Assembly (NCBI RefSeq): GCF_003330765.1
Contig: NZ_CP024902.1
Span: forward strand, 1,488,001-1,552,000
Origin: Burkholderia pyrrocinia
GTDB taxonomy: Bacteria; Pseudomonadota; Gammaproteobacteria; Burkholderiales; Burkholderiaceae
DNA: 64,000 nucleotides
Direction of reading: 5' to 3'
The notes under the pieces were generated by a model. That model was not told the DNA's origin and made no database searches. It saw only the letters and a list, made by a program, of their open reading frames with translations. Made by a program: the position numbers and the translations under genes. Numbering within the stretch: position 1 is the first letter of the stretch; every line of letters begins with the position of its first letter. This document shows positions 46,355 through 54,938 of this stretch, in pieces.

Positions 46355-46369
46355 GATTCTCTCCGGGTG

Positions 46370-46393
46370 ATGAATGTATTCTTAATTATTCAT
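46370..46393. promoter_or_regulatory. AT-rich inverted repeat, candidate LysR operator
   Basis: ATGAAT (46370-46375) and ATTCAT (46388-46393) form a perfect inverted repeat around a 12-bp AT-rich centre. It fills the short gap between lysR and the MFS gene and stands out from the GC-rich context, as expected of a LysR-controlled divergent promoter. Confidence 0.6.
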
Positions 46394-46420
46394 TTTTCGA
46401 GAACGTTTGGTCAAGCTACG

Positions 46421-47707
46421 ATGGAAGCGTTCCGATTTCCGATCCGGCTTGCGCACCGCGCGTCGGCCCATGCCGCCATGTCCCGCTTCGATGCCCCGAC
46501 CGCCGCTGCCGGCGCGCTCCCGTCCGATCAGGCTGACCGCCGCGCCCGCGCGGCCGCGCTGGCCTGCATGGTCGGCCTCGCCGTCGTGCTCGGTGTCGGC
46601 CGCTTCGCGTTCACGCCGCTGCTGCCGCTGATGCTCGCCGACGGCTCGATCGGCCTGAAGGCCGGGGGCTGGCTGGCATCGGCGAACTACGCGGGCTACT
46701 TCGCCGGCGCGGTCAGTTGCGCGGCGCTGCGCGTCGCGCCCGCGCGGATGGTCCGCTTCGGGCTCGTGGCCACGGTGCTGCTCACTGCCGCGATGGGCGT
46801 CGGCCACCTGCTGCCCGTGTGGCTCGCGGTGCGCTTCGTCGCGGGCGTCGTCAGCGCATGGACGTTCGTGTTCATGTCGCAATGGGGGCTGCGGCGCCTG
46901 GCCGAGCTGGTCGCGCCCGAGTGGAGCGGGGTGATCTACGCGGGGCCCGGTGTCGGCATCGTGCTGACGGGGCTGATCGGCAGTGCGCTGGCCGGCCAGC
47001 GCGCGGCGTCGGGCTGGCTCGGCTTCGCGGCGCTGTCGGCCGTGCTGTCGGTCGCGATCTGGCGCACGTTCGGCGCAGCGCCGTCGGCCGGCGCCGTGCC
47101 GCATGCGGCCGCCGCAGCCGCTGCGGCGCCGGCCGACGCGCGACGCCATCGCGCGGCCGCCGCGTGGCTCGTCGTGCTGTACGGCGCGCCGGGCTTCGGC
47201 TACATCATCACCGCGACGTTCCTGCCCGTGATCGCGCGCGCCGCGCTGCCGGTCGGGTCGCCGTGGCCCGACCTGTTCTGGCCGATGTTCGGCGCGGCGC
47301 TGATCGTCGGCGCGATCGCCGCCGCGCGGCTGCCCGGGCACTGGGACAACCGGCTGCTGCTGGCGGCCGGCTGCGCGACCCAGGCGCTCGGCATCGCGGC
47401 CGGGATCGTGTGGCCGAACGCGGCCGGCTTCTCGGTCGGCAGCGTGTTGCTCGGCCTCCCGTTCACCGCGATCACGCTGTTCGCGATGCGCGAGGCGCGG
47501 CGCCTGCACGGCGAGCGCGCGGCCGGACTGATGGGCTATGCGACCGCGTCGTACGGTGTCGGGCAGATTCTCGGGCCGCTCGTCGCGGCGCCGCTTGCCG
47601 CGCGCTTCGGGTCGTTTTCTCCCGCGCTGTGGGTCGCGGTGGCCGCGCTGCTCGCGGGCGCCGCCGGCTTCGCGGCGACCGCCGCAAGAGGGCGCCTGCG
47701 ACCCTGA
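46421..47707 (+). CDS. MFS transporter, YbfB/YjiJ family
   Basis: A 12-helix major facilitator protein (428 residues from the ATG at 46421, 409 from the alternative at 46478). The first helix GLAVVLGVGRFAFTPLLPLMLADG is typical of the YbfB/YjiJ group, whose substrates are unknown. Neither candidate start has a clear ribosome site. It is divergent from a LysR regulator and probably controlled by it. Confidence 0.87.
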   Translation: MEAFRFPIRLAHRASAHAAMSRFDAPTAAAGALPSDQADRRARAAALACMVGLAVVLGVGRFAFTPLLPLMLADGSIGLKAGGWLASANYAGYFAGAVSCAALRVAPARMVRFGLVATVLLTAAMGVGHLLPVWLAVRFVAGVVSAWTFVFMSQWGLRRLAELVAPEWSGVIYAGPGVGIVLTGLIGSALAGQRAASGWLGFAALSAVLSVAIWRTFGAAPSAGAVPHAAAAAAAAPADARRHRAAAAWLVVLYGAPGFGYIITATFLPVIARAALPVGSPWPDLFWPMFGAALIVGAIAAARLPGHWDNRLLLAAGCATQALGIAAGIVWPNAAGFSVGSVLLGLPFTAITLFAMREARRLHGERAAGLMGYATASYGVGQILGPLVAAPLAARFGSFSPALWVAVAALLAGAAGFAATAARGRLRP

Positions 47708-47828
47708 CGTCGGCGGGGCCGGATCGTCTGCGGCACGGGCAAACTCGCTAGAATGAAGCCTTTCCCGCGCCGAGCGGGTGCGCGGGCAGCCTGCAGGCGG
47801 CCGTCCGGCGTCCGCCAGATCCTTATCG

Positions 47829-48365
47829 ATGACCACCGCCGACTACCGCTTTTGCCCGCGCTGCGCGAGCCCGCTGACCGAGCGCGCCGATTCCGACCAT
47901 GAAGGTGGCCGCGTGCGCCAGGCGTGCCCCGACGACACCTGCGGCTATGTTCACTGGAACAATCCGCTGCCCGTCGTCGCCGCGATCGTCGAGCTCGACG
48001 GCAAGATCCTGCTCGCGCGCAACGCGGCCTGGCCCGAAGGGATGTTCGCGCTGATCACCGGGTTCCTCGAGAACGGCGAGACGCCCGAGGACGGCATCGC
48101 GCGCGAGGTGTTCGAGGAAACGGCGCTGAAGGCCGAGCACGTGTCGCTCGTCGGCGTCTACGAATTCATCCGCAAGAACGAACTGATCATCGCGTATCAC
48201 GTGCGCGCGTCGGGCACGGTCGCGCTGTCGCCGGAACTACTCGAATACCGGCTCGTCGATCCGCCGCTGCTGCGCCCGTGGCGCGCCGGCACGGGCGTCG
48301 CGCTGGCCGACTGGATGCGCGCGCGCGGCCTCGATTTCGAGTTCGTCGACCGGCCGGGGCAGTGA
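47829..48365 (+). CDS. Zinc-ribbon NUDIX hydrolase
   Basis: A 178-residue protein with an N-terminal four-cysteine zinc ribbon (CPRC at residues 9-12 and CPDDTC at about 34-39) followed by a NUDIX domain. The Nudix box reads GFLENGETPEDGIAREVFEETAL: all catalytic acidic residues are kept, but the glycine near its end is alanine. The zinc-ribbon layout recalls NADH pyrophosphatases such as NudC, though it lacks their large N-terminal part. Substrate unknown. Confidence 0.87.
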   Translation: MTTADYRFCPRCASPLTERADSDHEGGRVRQACPDDTCGYVHWNNPLPVVAAIVELDGKILLARNAAWPEGMFALITGFLENGETPEDGIAREVFEETALKAEHVSLVGVYEFIRKNELIIAYHVRASGTVALSPELLEYRLVDPPLLRPWRAGTGVALADWMRARGLDFEFVDRPGQ

Positions 48366-48495
48366 CGGGCCGGCCTGCCCGCAGGGTTTCATCCGCCGCG
48401 CCGCGAGCGATCGCGACGCGGCGTTCCGCCTGTTGCCGGCGCGCCGTGCCGCACGGTCGCCGCGCCTCGTCCCCCTCGTCCTGACCGCCATCGCC

Positions 48496-48933
48496 ATGTC
48501 CGACAAGCCGCAGCCGCGTCCGCGCGACGCCTATCGCCACTTCCTGCCGATCACGACCCGCTGGATGGACAACGACGTCTACGGGCACGTGAACAACGTC
48601 GTCTACTACAGCTACTTCGACACCGTCGTGAACGCGTACCTGATCCGCGCGGGCGTGCTCGACGTCGAGCACGGGCAGACCATCGGGCTGGTCGTCGAGA
48701 CGCAGTGCAACTACTTCGCGCCGCTCGTGTTTCCGCAGTCGGTCGACGCGGGGCTGCGCGTCGCGAAGCTCGGCACGTCGAGCGTGCGCTACGAGATCGG
48801 ACTGTTCGCGCAAGGCGACGCATCGCCCGCCGCGCAGGGGCATTTCGTGCACGTGTACGTCGATCGCGGCACGCGCCGGCCCGTGCCGCTGCCCGACGCG
48901 CTGCGCGCCGCGCTCGAGCCGCTCGCGGCCTGA
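48496..48933 (+). CDS. Acyl-CoA thioesterase (4-hydroxybenzoyl-CoA type)
   Basis: A 145-residue hotdog-fold thioesterase. The motif TTRWMDNDVYGHVNNVVYYSYFD (about residues 20-42) is typical of the 4HBT/YbgC-like group, with the catalytic aspartate in D-N-D and HVNN loop. It hydrolyses an acyl-CoA; the acyl group cannot be inferred. It precedes the ABC permease gene by 9 bp and may share its transcript. Confidence 0.87.
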   Translation: MSDKPQPRPRDAYRHFLPITTRWMDNDVYGHVNNVVYYSYFDTVVNAYLIRAGVLDVEHGQTIGLVVETQCNYFAPLVFPQSVDAGLRVAKLGTSSVRYEIGLFAQGDASPAAQGHFVHVYVDRGTRRPVPLPDALRAALEPLAA

Positions 48934-48942
48934 CGGTTCGCG

Positions 48943-49878
48943 GTGCACGCGTTCGCGCTCCAGGCCTTCAACGGCCTCAGCTACGGCTTGCTGCTGTTCA
49001 TGCTGTCGGCCGGCCTCACGCTGATCTTCAGCGTGCAGGGCGTGCTCAACTTCGCGCATGCGAGCTTCTACATGCTCGGCGCGTATGTCGGCTACAGCAT
49101 CGCGGCTCGCGCGGGCTTCTGGCCCGCGCTCGTGCTCGCGCCGCTCGCGGTCGGGCTGCTCGGCGCCGGCTGCGAACGCTGGCTGCTGCGCCGCGTGCAC
49201 GCGCGCGGCCATACGAGCGAGTTGCTGCTGACCTTCGGCCTCGCCTACCTGATCGGCGAGGGCGCGAAACTGCTGTGGGGCCTCGCGCCGCTGCCGGCGC
49301 CCGTGCCGCCGCTGTTCGACGGTGCGCCCGTGACCGTGTTCGGTCTCGCGCTGCCGCGCTACCGGCTGTTCATGATGGCGATGTCCGTGGCGATGCTGGT
49401 CGCGCTCGGCGCGCTGCTGCGCGCGTCGCGCATCGGGCTCGTCGTGCGCGCCGCGCTCACGCACCGCGCGGCTGTCGAGGCGCTCGGCTACGACGTGCCG
49501 CGCGTGATGACGGGCCTGTTCGGCGCGGGCACCGCGCTCGCCGCGCTGGCCGGCGTGATCGGCGCGCCGCTCGCGGTGATCGAACCCGCGCTGGCCGAGA
49601 CCGTCGGATCGATCGTGTTCGCGGTCGTCGTGATCGGCGGGCTCGGCTCGCTCGGCGGTGCCTTCGCCGCGTCGCTCGCGGTCGGTTTCGCGCAGACCTT
49701 CGCGGCCGCGAGCGACACGTCGCTGCGCGACCTCGCGCAATGGGCCGGCGTCGCGCTGCCCGACAGCGTGGCCGCGGTGTCGATCGCGCAGCTTGCGCCG
49801 CTGGTGCCGTACCTGCTGCTCGTCGCGGTGCTGGTCGCGCGGCCGCGCGGGCTGTTCGGCGAGCGCGCCGATGCGTAG
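48943..49878 (+). CDS. Branched-chain amino acid-type ABC permease (LivH family)
   Basis: A 311-residue membrane permease of the LivH family with about eight helices (QAFNGLSYGLLLFMLSAGLTLIFSVQGVLNFAHASFYMLGAY is the typical start). The GTG at 48943 is the only start that includes the first helix. It forms an importer with the following livM-, livG- and livF-type genes, whose ends overlap. No periplasmic binding protein is encoded in the window, so the substrate is undetermined. Confidence 0.9.
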   Translation: MHAFALQAFNGLSYGLLLFMLSAGLTLIFSVQGVLNFAHASFYMLGAYVGYSIAARAGFWPALVLAPLAVGLLGAGCERWLLRRVHARGHTSELLLTFGLAYLIGEGAKLLWGLAPLPAPVPPLFDGAPVTVFGLALPRYRLFMMAMSVAMLVALGALLRASRIGLVVRAALTHRAAVEALGYDVPRVMTGLFGAGTALAALAGVIGAPLAVIEPALAETVGSIVFAVVVIGGLGSLGGAFAASLAVGFAQTFAAASDTSLRDLAQWAGVALPDSVAAVSIAQLAPLVPYLLLVAVLVARPRGLFGERADA

Positions 49879-51091
49879 CCGCGCGCTCGCCGGCTTCGCT
49901 CGCTGGGCGTTGTTCGCCGCGTGCGTCGCGTTGCCCGCGTGGCTGTGGCCGCATGGCGCGGTGCTCGGCTATCTCGCGCAGACGGCCGCGCTCGTCGTGC
50001 TCGCGCTGTCGTACAACCTGCAACTCGGCACGACCGGGCTGCTGTCGTTCGGACACGCGGCGTTCGCGGGCCTCGGCGCATTCGCGGCCGCGCACTGGTT
50101 CAACCGCTTCGGTGGCCCGCTGCCGCTGTTGCCGCTCGTCGGCGGCGTGGCCGGCGCGGGTTTCGGTTTCGTCGCCGGGCTGCTCGCGACGCGCCGTTCA
50201 GGTACCGCGTTCGCGATGATCACGCTCGGGCTCGGCGAATGCGTCGCGGCCGCCGCGTGGAGCGTGCCCGCGTGGTTCGGCGGCATCGGCGGCGTGCCGA
50301 TCGACCGCGCGAGCGGCACGCCGTGGGGCGGCTGGCATTTCGGTGCGCCGGCGCACGCCTATGCGGTGATCGCCGCGTGGTGCGTCGCATCCGCGCTGGC
50401 CATGCATGCGCTGACGCGCACGCCGCTCGCGCGGCTCGCGAACGCGGTGCGCGACAACCCCGCGCGCGTCGCCGCGCTCGGCACCGATCCGCGCCGCGTG
50501 CGGCTCGCGATGGTCACCTGCGCGTCGTTCTTTGCGGGCATTGCCGGCACGTTGACGCTGATCGACGTCGAGATCGCGACGCCCGACAGCGTGTCGATGG
50601 CGCGCTCCGCGACCGTGCTGATCGCCGCGGTGATCGGCGGTACCGGCGCGTTCTTCGGGCCGGCGGCCGGTGCCGCCGTGCTGACCGCGCTGAGCCTCGT
50701 CGTCGCGGGCGTGTCGCGCGCCTGGGCGCTGTATCTCGGTGTGCTGTTCGTCGTGATCGTCGTGGCCGCGCCGCGCGGGATCGCGGGCATTGCGCAAACG
50801 CTCGCGCAGGCGTTGCGGCGCGGCGCACCGGCGGCCGAGCGGTGGCGCGTGCTGTGCGGCGTCGGCGCGTGCGTGTTCTGGGGCGTCGCGATCGTCTGCG
50901 CGGCCGAGCTCGGCTATGCGTGGCGCTTCGCGCAGGATGACGGCGCGGGCCTCGCGTTCGGCGCATGGGGCATCGACGCCGATACGCCGGCCGGCTGGGC
51001 CGTCGCGTGCTCGGCGGCCGGCATCGGCACGCTGCTGTGGAGCTGGCGCGCGCGGCTCGTGCAGGGCGGCAAGCGAGGGGACGGGCGATGA
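49871..51091 (+). CDS. Branched-chain amino acid-type ABC permease (LivM family)
   Basis: A 406-residue LivM-family permease (LSYNLQLGTTGLLSFGHAAFAGLGAFAAA near the N-terminus). It overlaps the LivH-type gene by 8 bp and the LivG-type gene by 4 bp. After the conserved core (to about residue 310) there is an extra stretch of roughly 90 residues with two further hydrophobic segments, which could be two additional membrane helices. Confidence 0.9.
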   Translation: MRSRALAGFARWALFAACVALPAWLWPHGAVLGYLAQTAALVVLALSYNLQLGTTGLLSFGHAAFAGLGAFAAAHWFNRFGGPLPLLPLVGGVAGAGFGFVAGLLATRRSGTAFAMITLGLGECVAAAAWSVPAWFGGIGGVPIDRASGTPWGGWHFGAPAHAYAVIAAWCVASALAMHALTRTPLARLANAVRDNPARVAALGTDPRRVRLAMVTCASFFAGIAGTLTLIDVEIATPDSVSMARSATVLIAAVIGGTGAFFGPAAGAAVLTALSLVVAGVSRAWALYLGVLFVVIVVAAPRGIAGIAQTLAQALRRGAPAAERWRVLCGVGACVFWGVAIVCAAELGYAWRFAQDDGAGLAFGAWGIDADTPAGWAVACSAAGIGTLLWSWRARLVQGGKRGDGR

Positions 51092-51840
51092 ACGGCAATG
51101 CGATCGCGCTCCATGGCGTCGTGCAGTGCTTCGGTGCGCAGACCGTGCTCGACGGCGTCGAACTGAGCATCGCGGCCGGCGAGCGCCACGCGCTGATCGG
51201 GCCGAACGGCGCGGGCAAGTCGACGCTGTTCGGCGTGATTGCGGGCGCAGCACGGCCGACGCGCGGGCGCGTCGTGCTGCACGGCGTCGACCTGCGCGGG
51301 CGCGGGCCGGTCGTCGCGAGCCGCCTCGGCATCGGCCGCAGTTTCCAGCAGACGAGCGCATTCGCGCGGCTGACCGTATTCGACAACCTGCGCTGCGCGG
51401 CGCTGCATGCGCCGGCCGAGCGGCGGCGCTGGTGGAACCGGCTGCGCGAATCGGCGTCGGTCGATCTCGCGGCCGCGCGCGTGCTGCGCGACATCGGTCT
51501 CGACGCGCGGCGCGACACGCCGGCCGCCGAGCTGAGCTATGCGGAGCAGCGCGCGCTCGATCTCGGGATCGCGCTCGCGAGCGGCGCGCGCACGCTGCTG
51601 CTCGATGAGCCGACGGCCGGCATGAGCCGCGCGCAGGCGGCGCGGATGATCGCGCTGATCCGTGCGACGACGCAGGGCCGCACGGTGCTGATGATCGAGC
51701 ACGACATGGATGCGGTGTTCGGCTTCGCCGAACGCATCACGGTGCTGGTGCGCGGCACGGTGGTCGCGACCGGCGCACCTGATACGATCCGCGCCGATCC
51801 GGCGGTGCGCGCTGCCTATCTCGGCGAGCGTGGCGTATGA
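51088..51840 (+). CDS. ABC transporter ATPase (LivG family)
   Basis: A 250-residue ATP-binding subunit of the LivG group. Walker A is canonical (GPNGAGKST), and the Walker B/D-loop reads LLLDEPTAGM. The signature is LSYAEQ, with tyrosine and alanine in place of the two glycines of LSGGQ, as often seen in LivG. It overlaps the permease before it and the second ATPase after it. Confidence 0.92.
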   Translation: MNGNAIALHGVVQCFGAQTVLDGVELSIAAGERHALIGPNGAGKSTLFGVIAGAARPTRGRVVLHGVDLRGRGPVVASRLGIGRSFQQTSAFARLTVFDNLRCAALHAPAERRRWWNRLRESASVDLAAARVLRDIGLDARRDTPAAELSYAEQRALDLGIALASGARTLLLDEPTAGMSRAQAARMIALIRATTQGRTVLMIEHDMDAVFGFAERITVLVRGTVVATGAPDTIRADPAVRAAYLGERGV

Positions 51841-52541
51841 CGGCGCTGCTCGACATTCGCGGCCTGCGCGCGTGGTACGGGTTGCAGCCCGTGCTCGACG
51901 GCGTCGATCTCGCGCTCGCGCCGGGCGAGACGCTCGCGCTGCTCGGCCGCAACGGCTCGGGGCGCTCGACGCTCGCGAAGGCCGTGATGGGGCTCGTACG
52001 CACGACCGGCTCGGTGCGCATCGCCGGCGCCGAATGCGCGGGCGCGCGCACGTTCGAGATCGCGCGGCGCGGCGTGGCTTACGTGGCCGAAAGCCGCGAC
52101 GTGTTCCCGCTGCTGACCGTGCGCGACAACCTGCGGCTCGGGCTGCGCGGCGCAAGCGGCGCGGCCGAACGCGCGGCGCTCGAACGCCTGTTCGACCGCT
52201 TTCCGCTGCTGGCTGCGCGCGCGGACGTGAAAGCCGGGCGGCTGTCGGGCGGCGAGCAGCAGGTGCTCGCGCTGGTCCGTGCGCTCGCCGGCAGCCCGCG
52301 CGTGCTGATCGTCGACGAACCGGCCGAAGGGCTCGCGCCGCTTGCGGTCGACGAAGTCGGTGCATGCCTCGCCGCGCTGCAGGCCGACGGCGTCGCGATC
52401 GTGCTGATCGAGCAGCGGCTGCAGTTCGCGCCGCGGCTCGCGCGGCGCGTCGCGGTGATGGGGCGCGGACGGATCGTCTACGACGGCGCACTCGACGGAT
52501 TGGGCGGCGATGTCGCCAACGCGTGGTTGAGCGCCGGCTGA
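51837..52541 (+). CDS. ABC transporter ATPase (LivF family) with arginine in Walker A
   Basis: A 234-residue ATP-binding subunit of the LivF group. Its Walker A reads GRNGSGRST: the lysine that contacts ATP phosphates is arginine. The remaining motifs are normal, with LSGGEQQ signature and LIVDEPAEGLAP as Walker B. Paired with a canonical LivG, this makes an asymmetric ATPase pair. It ends the transporter operon. Confidence 0.9.
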   Translation: MTALLDIRGLRAWYGLQPVLDGVDLALAPGETLALLGRNGSGRSTLAKAVMGLVRTTGSVRIAGAECAGARTFEIARRGVAYVAESRDVFPLLTVRDNLRLGLRGASGAAERAALERLFDRFPLLAARADVKAGRLSGGEQQVLALVRALAGSPRVLIVDEPAEGLAPLAVDEVGACLAALQADGVAIVLIEQRLQFAPRLARRVAVMGRGRIVYDGALDGLGGDVANAWLSAG

Positions 52542-52701
52542 CGGCGCCGAACCGATTGTTCGGCTGGCCCCGCCAGTCAATTCGCGTCGAGCCGCTTTAT
52601 CGCCGCCGTGCGGCACCTTACATTGCCAGTCATGCCGGTCGCCGTTTCAACGCGGCAACCGGCACCCTCCATCGAAGGTCTTCTGACTGAGGAATGAAAT
52701 C

Positions 52702-53448
52702 ATGAGCAAGCTGGCAGGCAAGGTAGCGATCGTCACGGGCGGATCGAAGGGTATCGGCGCCGCGATCGCCAGGGCGCTGGCCGCGGAAGGCGCATCCGTC
52801 GTCGTCAACTACGCGAGCAGCAAGGCGGGCGCCGACGCGGTCGTGAGCGCGATCGTCGAAGCCGGCGGCCGTGCGGTCGCGGTCGGCGGCGACGTGTCGA
52901 AGGCAGCCGACGCGCAGCGCATCGTCGATACGGCGATCGACACGTATGGCCGTCTCGACGTGCTCGTCAACAATTCGGGTGTGTACGAATTCGCGCCGAT
53001 CGAAGCGATCACCGAAGAACACTACCGCCGGCAGTTCGACACGAACGTGTTCGGCGTGCTGCTCACGACGCAGGCGGCCGTCAAGCATCTCGGCGAAGGC
53101 GCGAGCATCATCAACATCAGCTCGGTGGTGACCAGCATCACGCCACCGGCCAGCGCCGTCTACAGCGGCACCAAGGGCGCGGTCGACGCGATCACCGGCG
53201 TGCTCGCGCTCGAACTCGGCCCGCGCAAGATCCGCGTGAACGCGATCAACCCGGGCATGATCGTGACCGAGGGCACGCACAGCGCGGGCATCATCGGTTC
53301 CGATCTCGACAAGCAGGTGCGCAGCGAGACGCCGCTCGGCCGCCTCGGCGAGCCGGACGACATCGCATCGGTCGCCGTGTTCCTCGCGTCGGACGACGCA
53401 CGCTGGCTGACCGGCGAGCGCCTCGTCGCGAGCGGCGGGTTGCACTGA
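52702..53448 (+). CDS. Short-chain dehydrogenase/reductase
   Basis: A 248-residue classical SDR with cofactor motif TGGSKGIG (residues 12-19), NNSG structural motif and the catalytic YSGTK. A ketoreductase or glucose 1-dehydrogenase-like oxidoreductase is likely; the arginine/serine pattern near residue 37 (NYASSKAG) leans towards NADP. GAGGA precedes the ATG by 7 bp. It stands alone, 160 bp after the transporter genes. Confidence 0.9.
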   Translation: MSKLAGKVAIVTGGSKGIGAAIARALAAEGASVVVNYASSKAGADAVVSAIVEAGGRAVAVGGDVSKAADAQRIVDTAIDTYGRLDVLVNNSGVYEFAPIEAITEEHYRRQFDTNVFGVLLTTQAAVKHLGEGASIINISSVVTSITPPASAVYSGTKGAVDAITGVLALELGPRKIRVNAINPGMIVTEGTHSAGIIGSDLDKQVRSETPLGRLGEPDDIASVAVFLASDDARWLTGERLVASGGLH

Positions 53449-53465
53449 CCCTGCGGGACGGCGGA

Positions 53466-53508
53466 TCGGCGCGCACGCGTCGATCGCGCCGACTGCACCG
53501 ACTGCACC
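53466..53508. other. Hairpin and 9-bp tandem repeat between SDR and UPF0303 genes
   Basis: TCGGCGCG (53466-53473) and CGCGCCGA (53485-53492) form an 8-bp stem with an 11-base loop, which may end both convergent transcripts. It runs into two tandem copies of GACTGCACC (53491-53499, 53500-53508) that stop just before the UPF0303 stop codon. Confidence 0.4.
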
Positions 53509-53509
53509 G

Positions 53510-54004
53510 TTACGCGATCATCGCCAGCGCGTTCGCGCCGACGTGCCATCGCAGGCTCTCGACGACGAGCGCGTGATTGTGTTCGGAGTCGAGCCCCGCG
53601 ATCGTCATCGCGCCGACGATGCCGGCCCCGGCGATCCGCAACGGCACGCCGCCGCCGTCGAGCGCATAGTCGTCGTCCGACAGCCCCTGCGAGCGCAGCG
53701 ACCAGCCGGCGCGACGAAACTGCGCGCCGACCTCGAGCGAACTCAGGCCGAAACGGCGTACGGTGTTCTGCCGGCGGCGGATCGCGTCGCTGTCGTCCGC
53801 GCGGCTGCCGTCGAGCGCGCAGTAGAACAGCGGCGCCGCTTCGCCGACGATGCCGACCGCGATCGGCAGCCCGCGGCGCGACGCGATGTTGATCGCGATT
53901 TCCCCCAGCCGGCGCGCGACGTCGGCATTGAAGCGCTGCAGCGCCGTGTCCGGCGCGTTTTCGTCGAAGGGCGCGTGATCGATGCGCAGGAAGGTCGTCA
54001 TCAT
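53510..54004 (-). CDS. UPF0303 / haem-degrading-domain (HbpS-like) protein
   Basis: A 164-residue protein of the UPF0303 family, fold related to HbpS/GlcG (DUF336). The family core LPIAVGIVGEAAPLFYCALDGS and the glycine-rich GGGVPLRIAGAGIVGAMTIAGL are clear. Function unknown; some HbpS-like proteins bind haem or sense oxidants. It follows iolB by 79 bp on the same strand, so it may be the last gene of the inositol operon. The start at 54004 has CGGAG upstream; an ATG at 54046 is less likely. Confidence 0.82.
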   Translation of the reverse strand: MMTTFLRIDHAPFDENAPDTALQRFNADVARRLGEIAINIASRRGLPIAVGIVGEAAPLFYCALDGSRADDSDAIRRRQNTVRRFGLSSLEVGAQFRRAGWSLRSQGLSDDDYALDGGGVPLRIAGAGIVGAMTIAGLDSEHNHALVVESLRWHVGANALAMIA

Positions 54005-54083
54005 GGCGGCTCCGTATCGTCGCAGGTCCGGTTCGCGCGCCGGCATCGCAATGTCACGGGCTGCGCGCTTGCCCGTCGTGGGT

Positions 54084-54902
54084 TCAGCGCGTCGGCGGCG
54101 CGTCGAGCATCCACTCGTGCGCGGGATCGTTCTTGAACGCCCACGCGCGGCTCGGCCCGGCCATCACGTTCAGGTAATACAGGTTGTAGCCGTGCGGCGC
54201 GACGACCGGGTGGTAGCCGCGCGGCACCATCACGACGTCGTGGTTCTCGACCGCGCACGCTTCGTCGAGGCTGCGGTCGTCCGTGTACACGCGCTGGAAC
54301 GCGAAACCCTGCGGCGGATCGATCCGGTGGTAGTAGGTTTCCTCGAGCGAGGTTTCGTCGGGCGCCGCATCGCGGTCGTGCTTGTGCGGCGGATAGCTGC
54401 TCGAATGGCTGGCCGGCGTGACGACTTCGACGACCAGCAGCCGGTCGGCCGCCGGGTTGTCGCCCATCAGGATGTCGCACACGTAGCGCGTGTTGGTGCC
54501 TTGCCCGCGCACCGAGCGGCGCATCCGTTCGCCGTCGAGGCGCCGCACGGGCTTGTCGCCGCTCGCGTACGGCGCGGTGCACAGCGCGATTTCCGCATCG
54601 CGCGTCGCGACCAGCGTGACGGTCTTGCCGCCCGGCACGTACAGCGCGTCCGGCGACACTTCGTCGAATACGCTGTCGCGCTTGCCGAGCGCATCGTAGG
54701 TTTCGCCGTCGACGTCCGCGCGCACCGTGCCCGTGAGCACGACGACGCACAGCTCGCGCGCGCCGGTGTCGAGCGTTTCGGTGTCGCCCGCCTTCAGGCG
54801 CAGCGCGCGAAAGCCGACGTGCTTCCAGCCGGCCGACTCGGGCGTGACGTTGCAGATTTCGCGGTCGGCGGATGCCTTGACCAGCAGGGGAGAAATCGTC
54901 AT
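54084..54902 (-). CDS. iolB: 5-deoxy-glucuronate isomerase IolB
   Basis: A 272-residue KduI/IolB-family bicupin that isomerises 5-deoxy-D-glucuronate to 2-deoxy-5-keto-D-gluconate in inositol catabolism. Metal-binding histidines are in SSSYPPHKHDRD and in YHPVVAPHGYNLYYLNVMAG. Length is normal. It lies between iolE and the UPF0303 gene on the minus strand, 36 bp from iolE. Confidence 0.95.
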   Translation of the reverse strand: MTISPLLVKASADREICNVTPESAGWKHVGFRALRLKAGDTETLDTGARELCVVVLTGTVRADVDGETYDALGKRDSVFDEVSPDALYVPGGKTVTLVATRDAEIALCTAPYASGDKPVRRLDGERMRRSVRGQGTNTRYVCDILMGDNPAADRLLVVEVVTPASHSSSYPPHKHDRDAAPDETSLEETYYHRIDPPQGFAFQRVYTDDRSLDEACAVENHDVVMVPRGYHPVVAPHGYNLYYLNVMAGPSRAWAFKNDPAHEWMLDAPPTR

Positions 54903-54938
54903 GGGGTAGGGCTCCGCAATAGGGTGGGGCTCAAGCGT

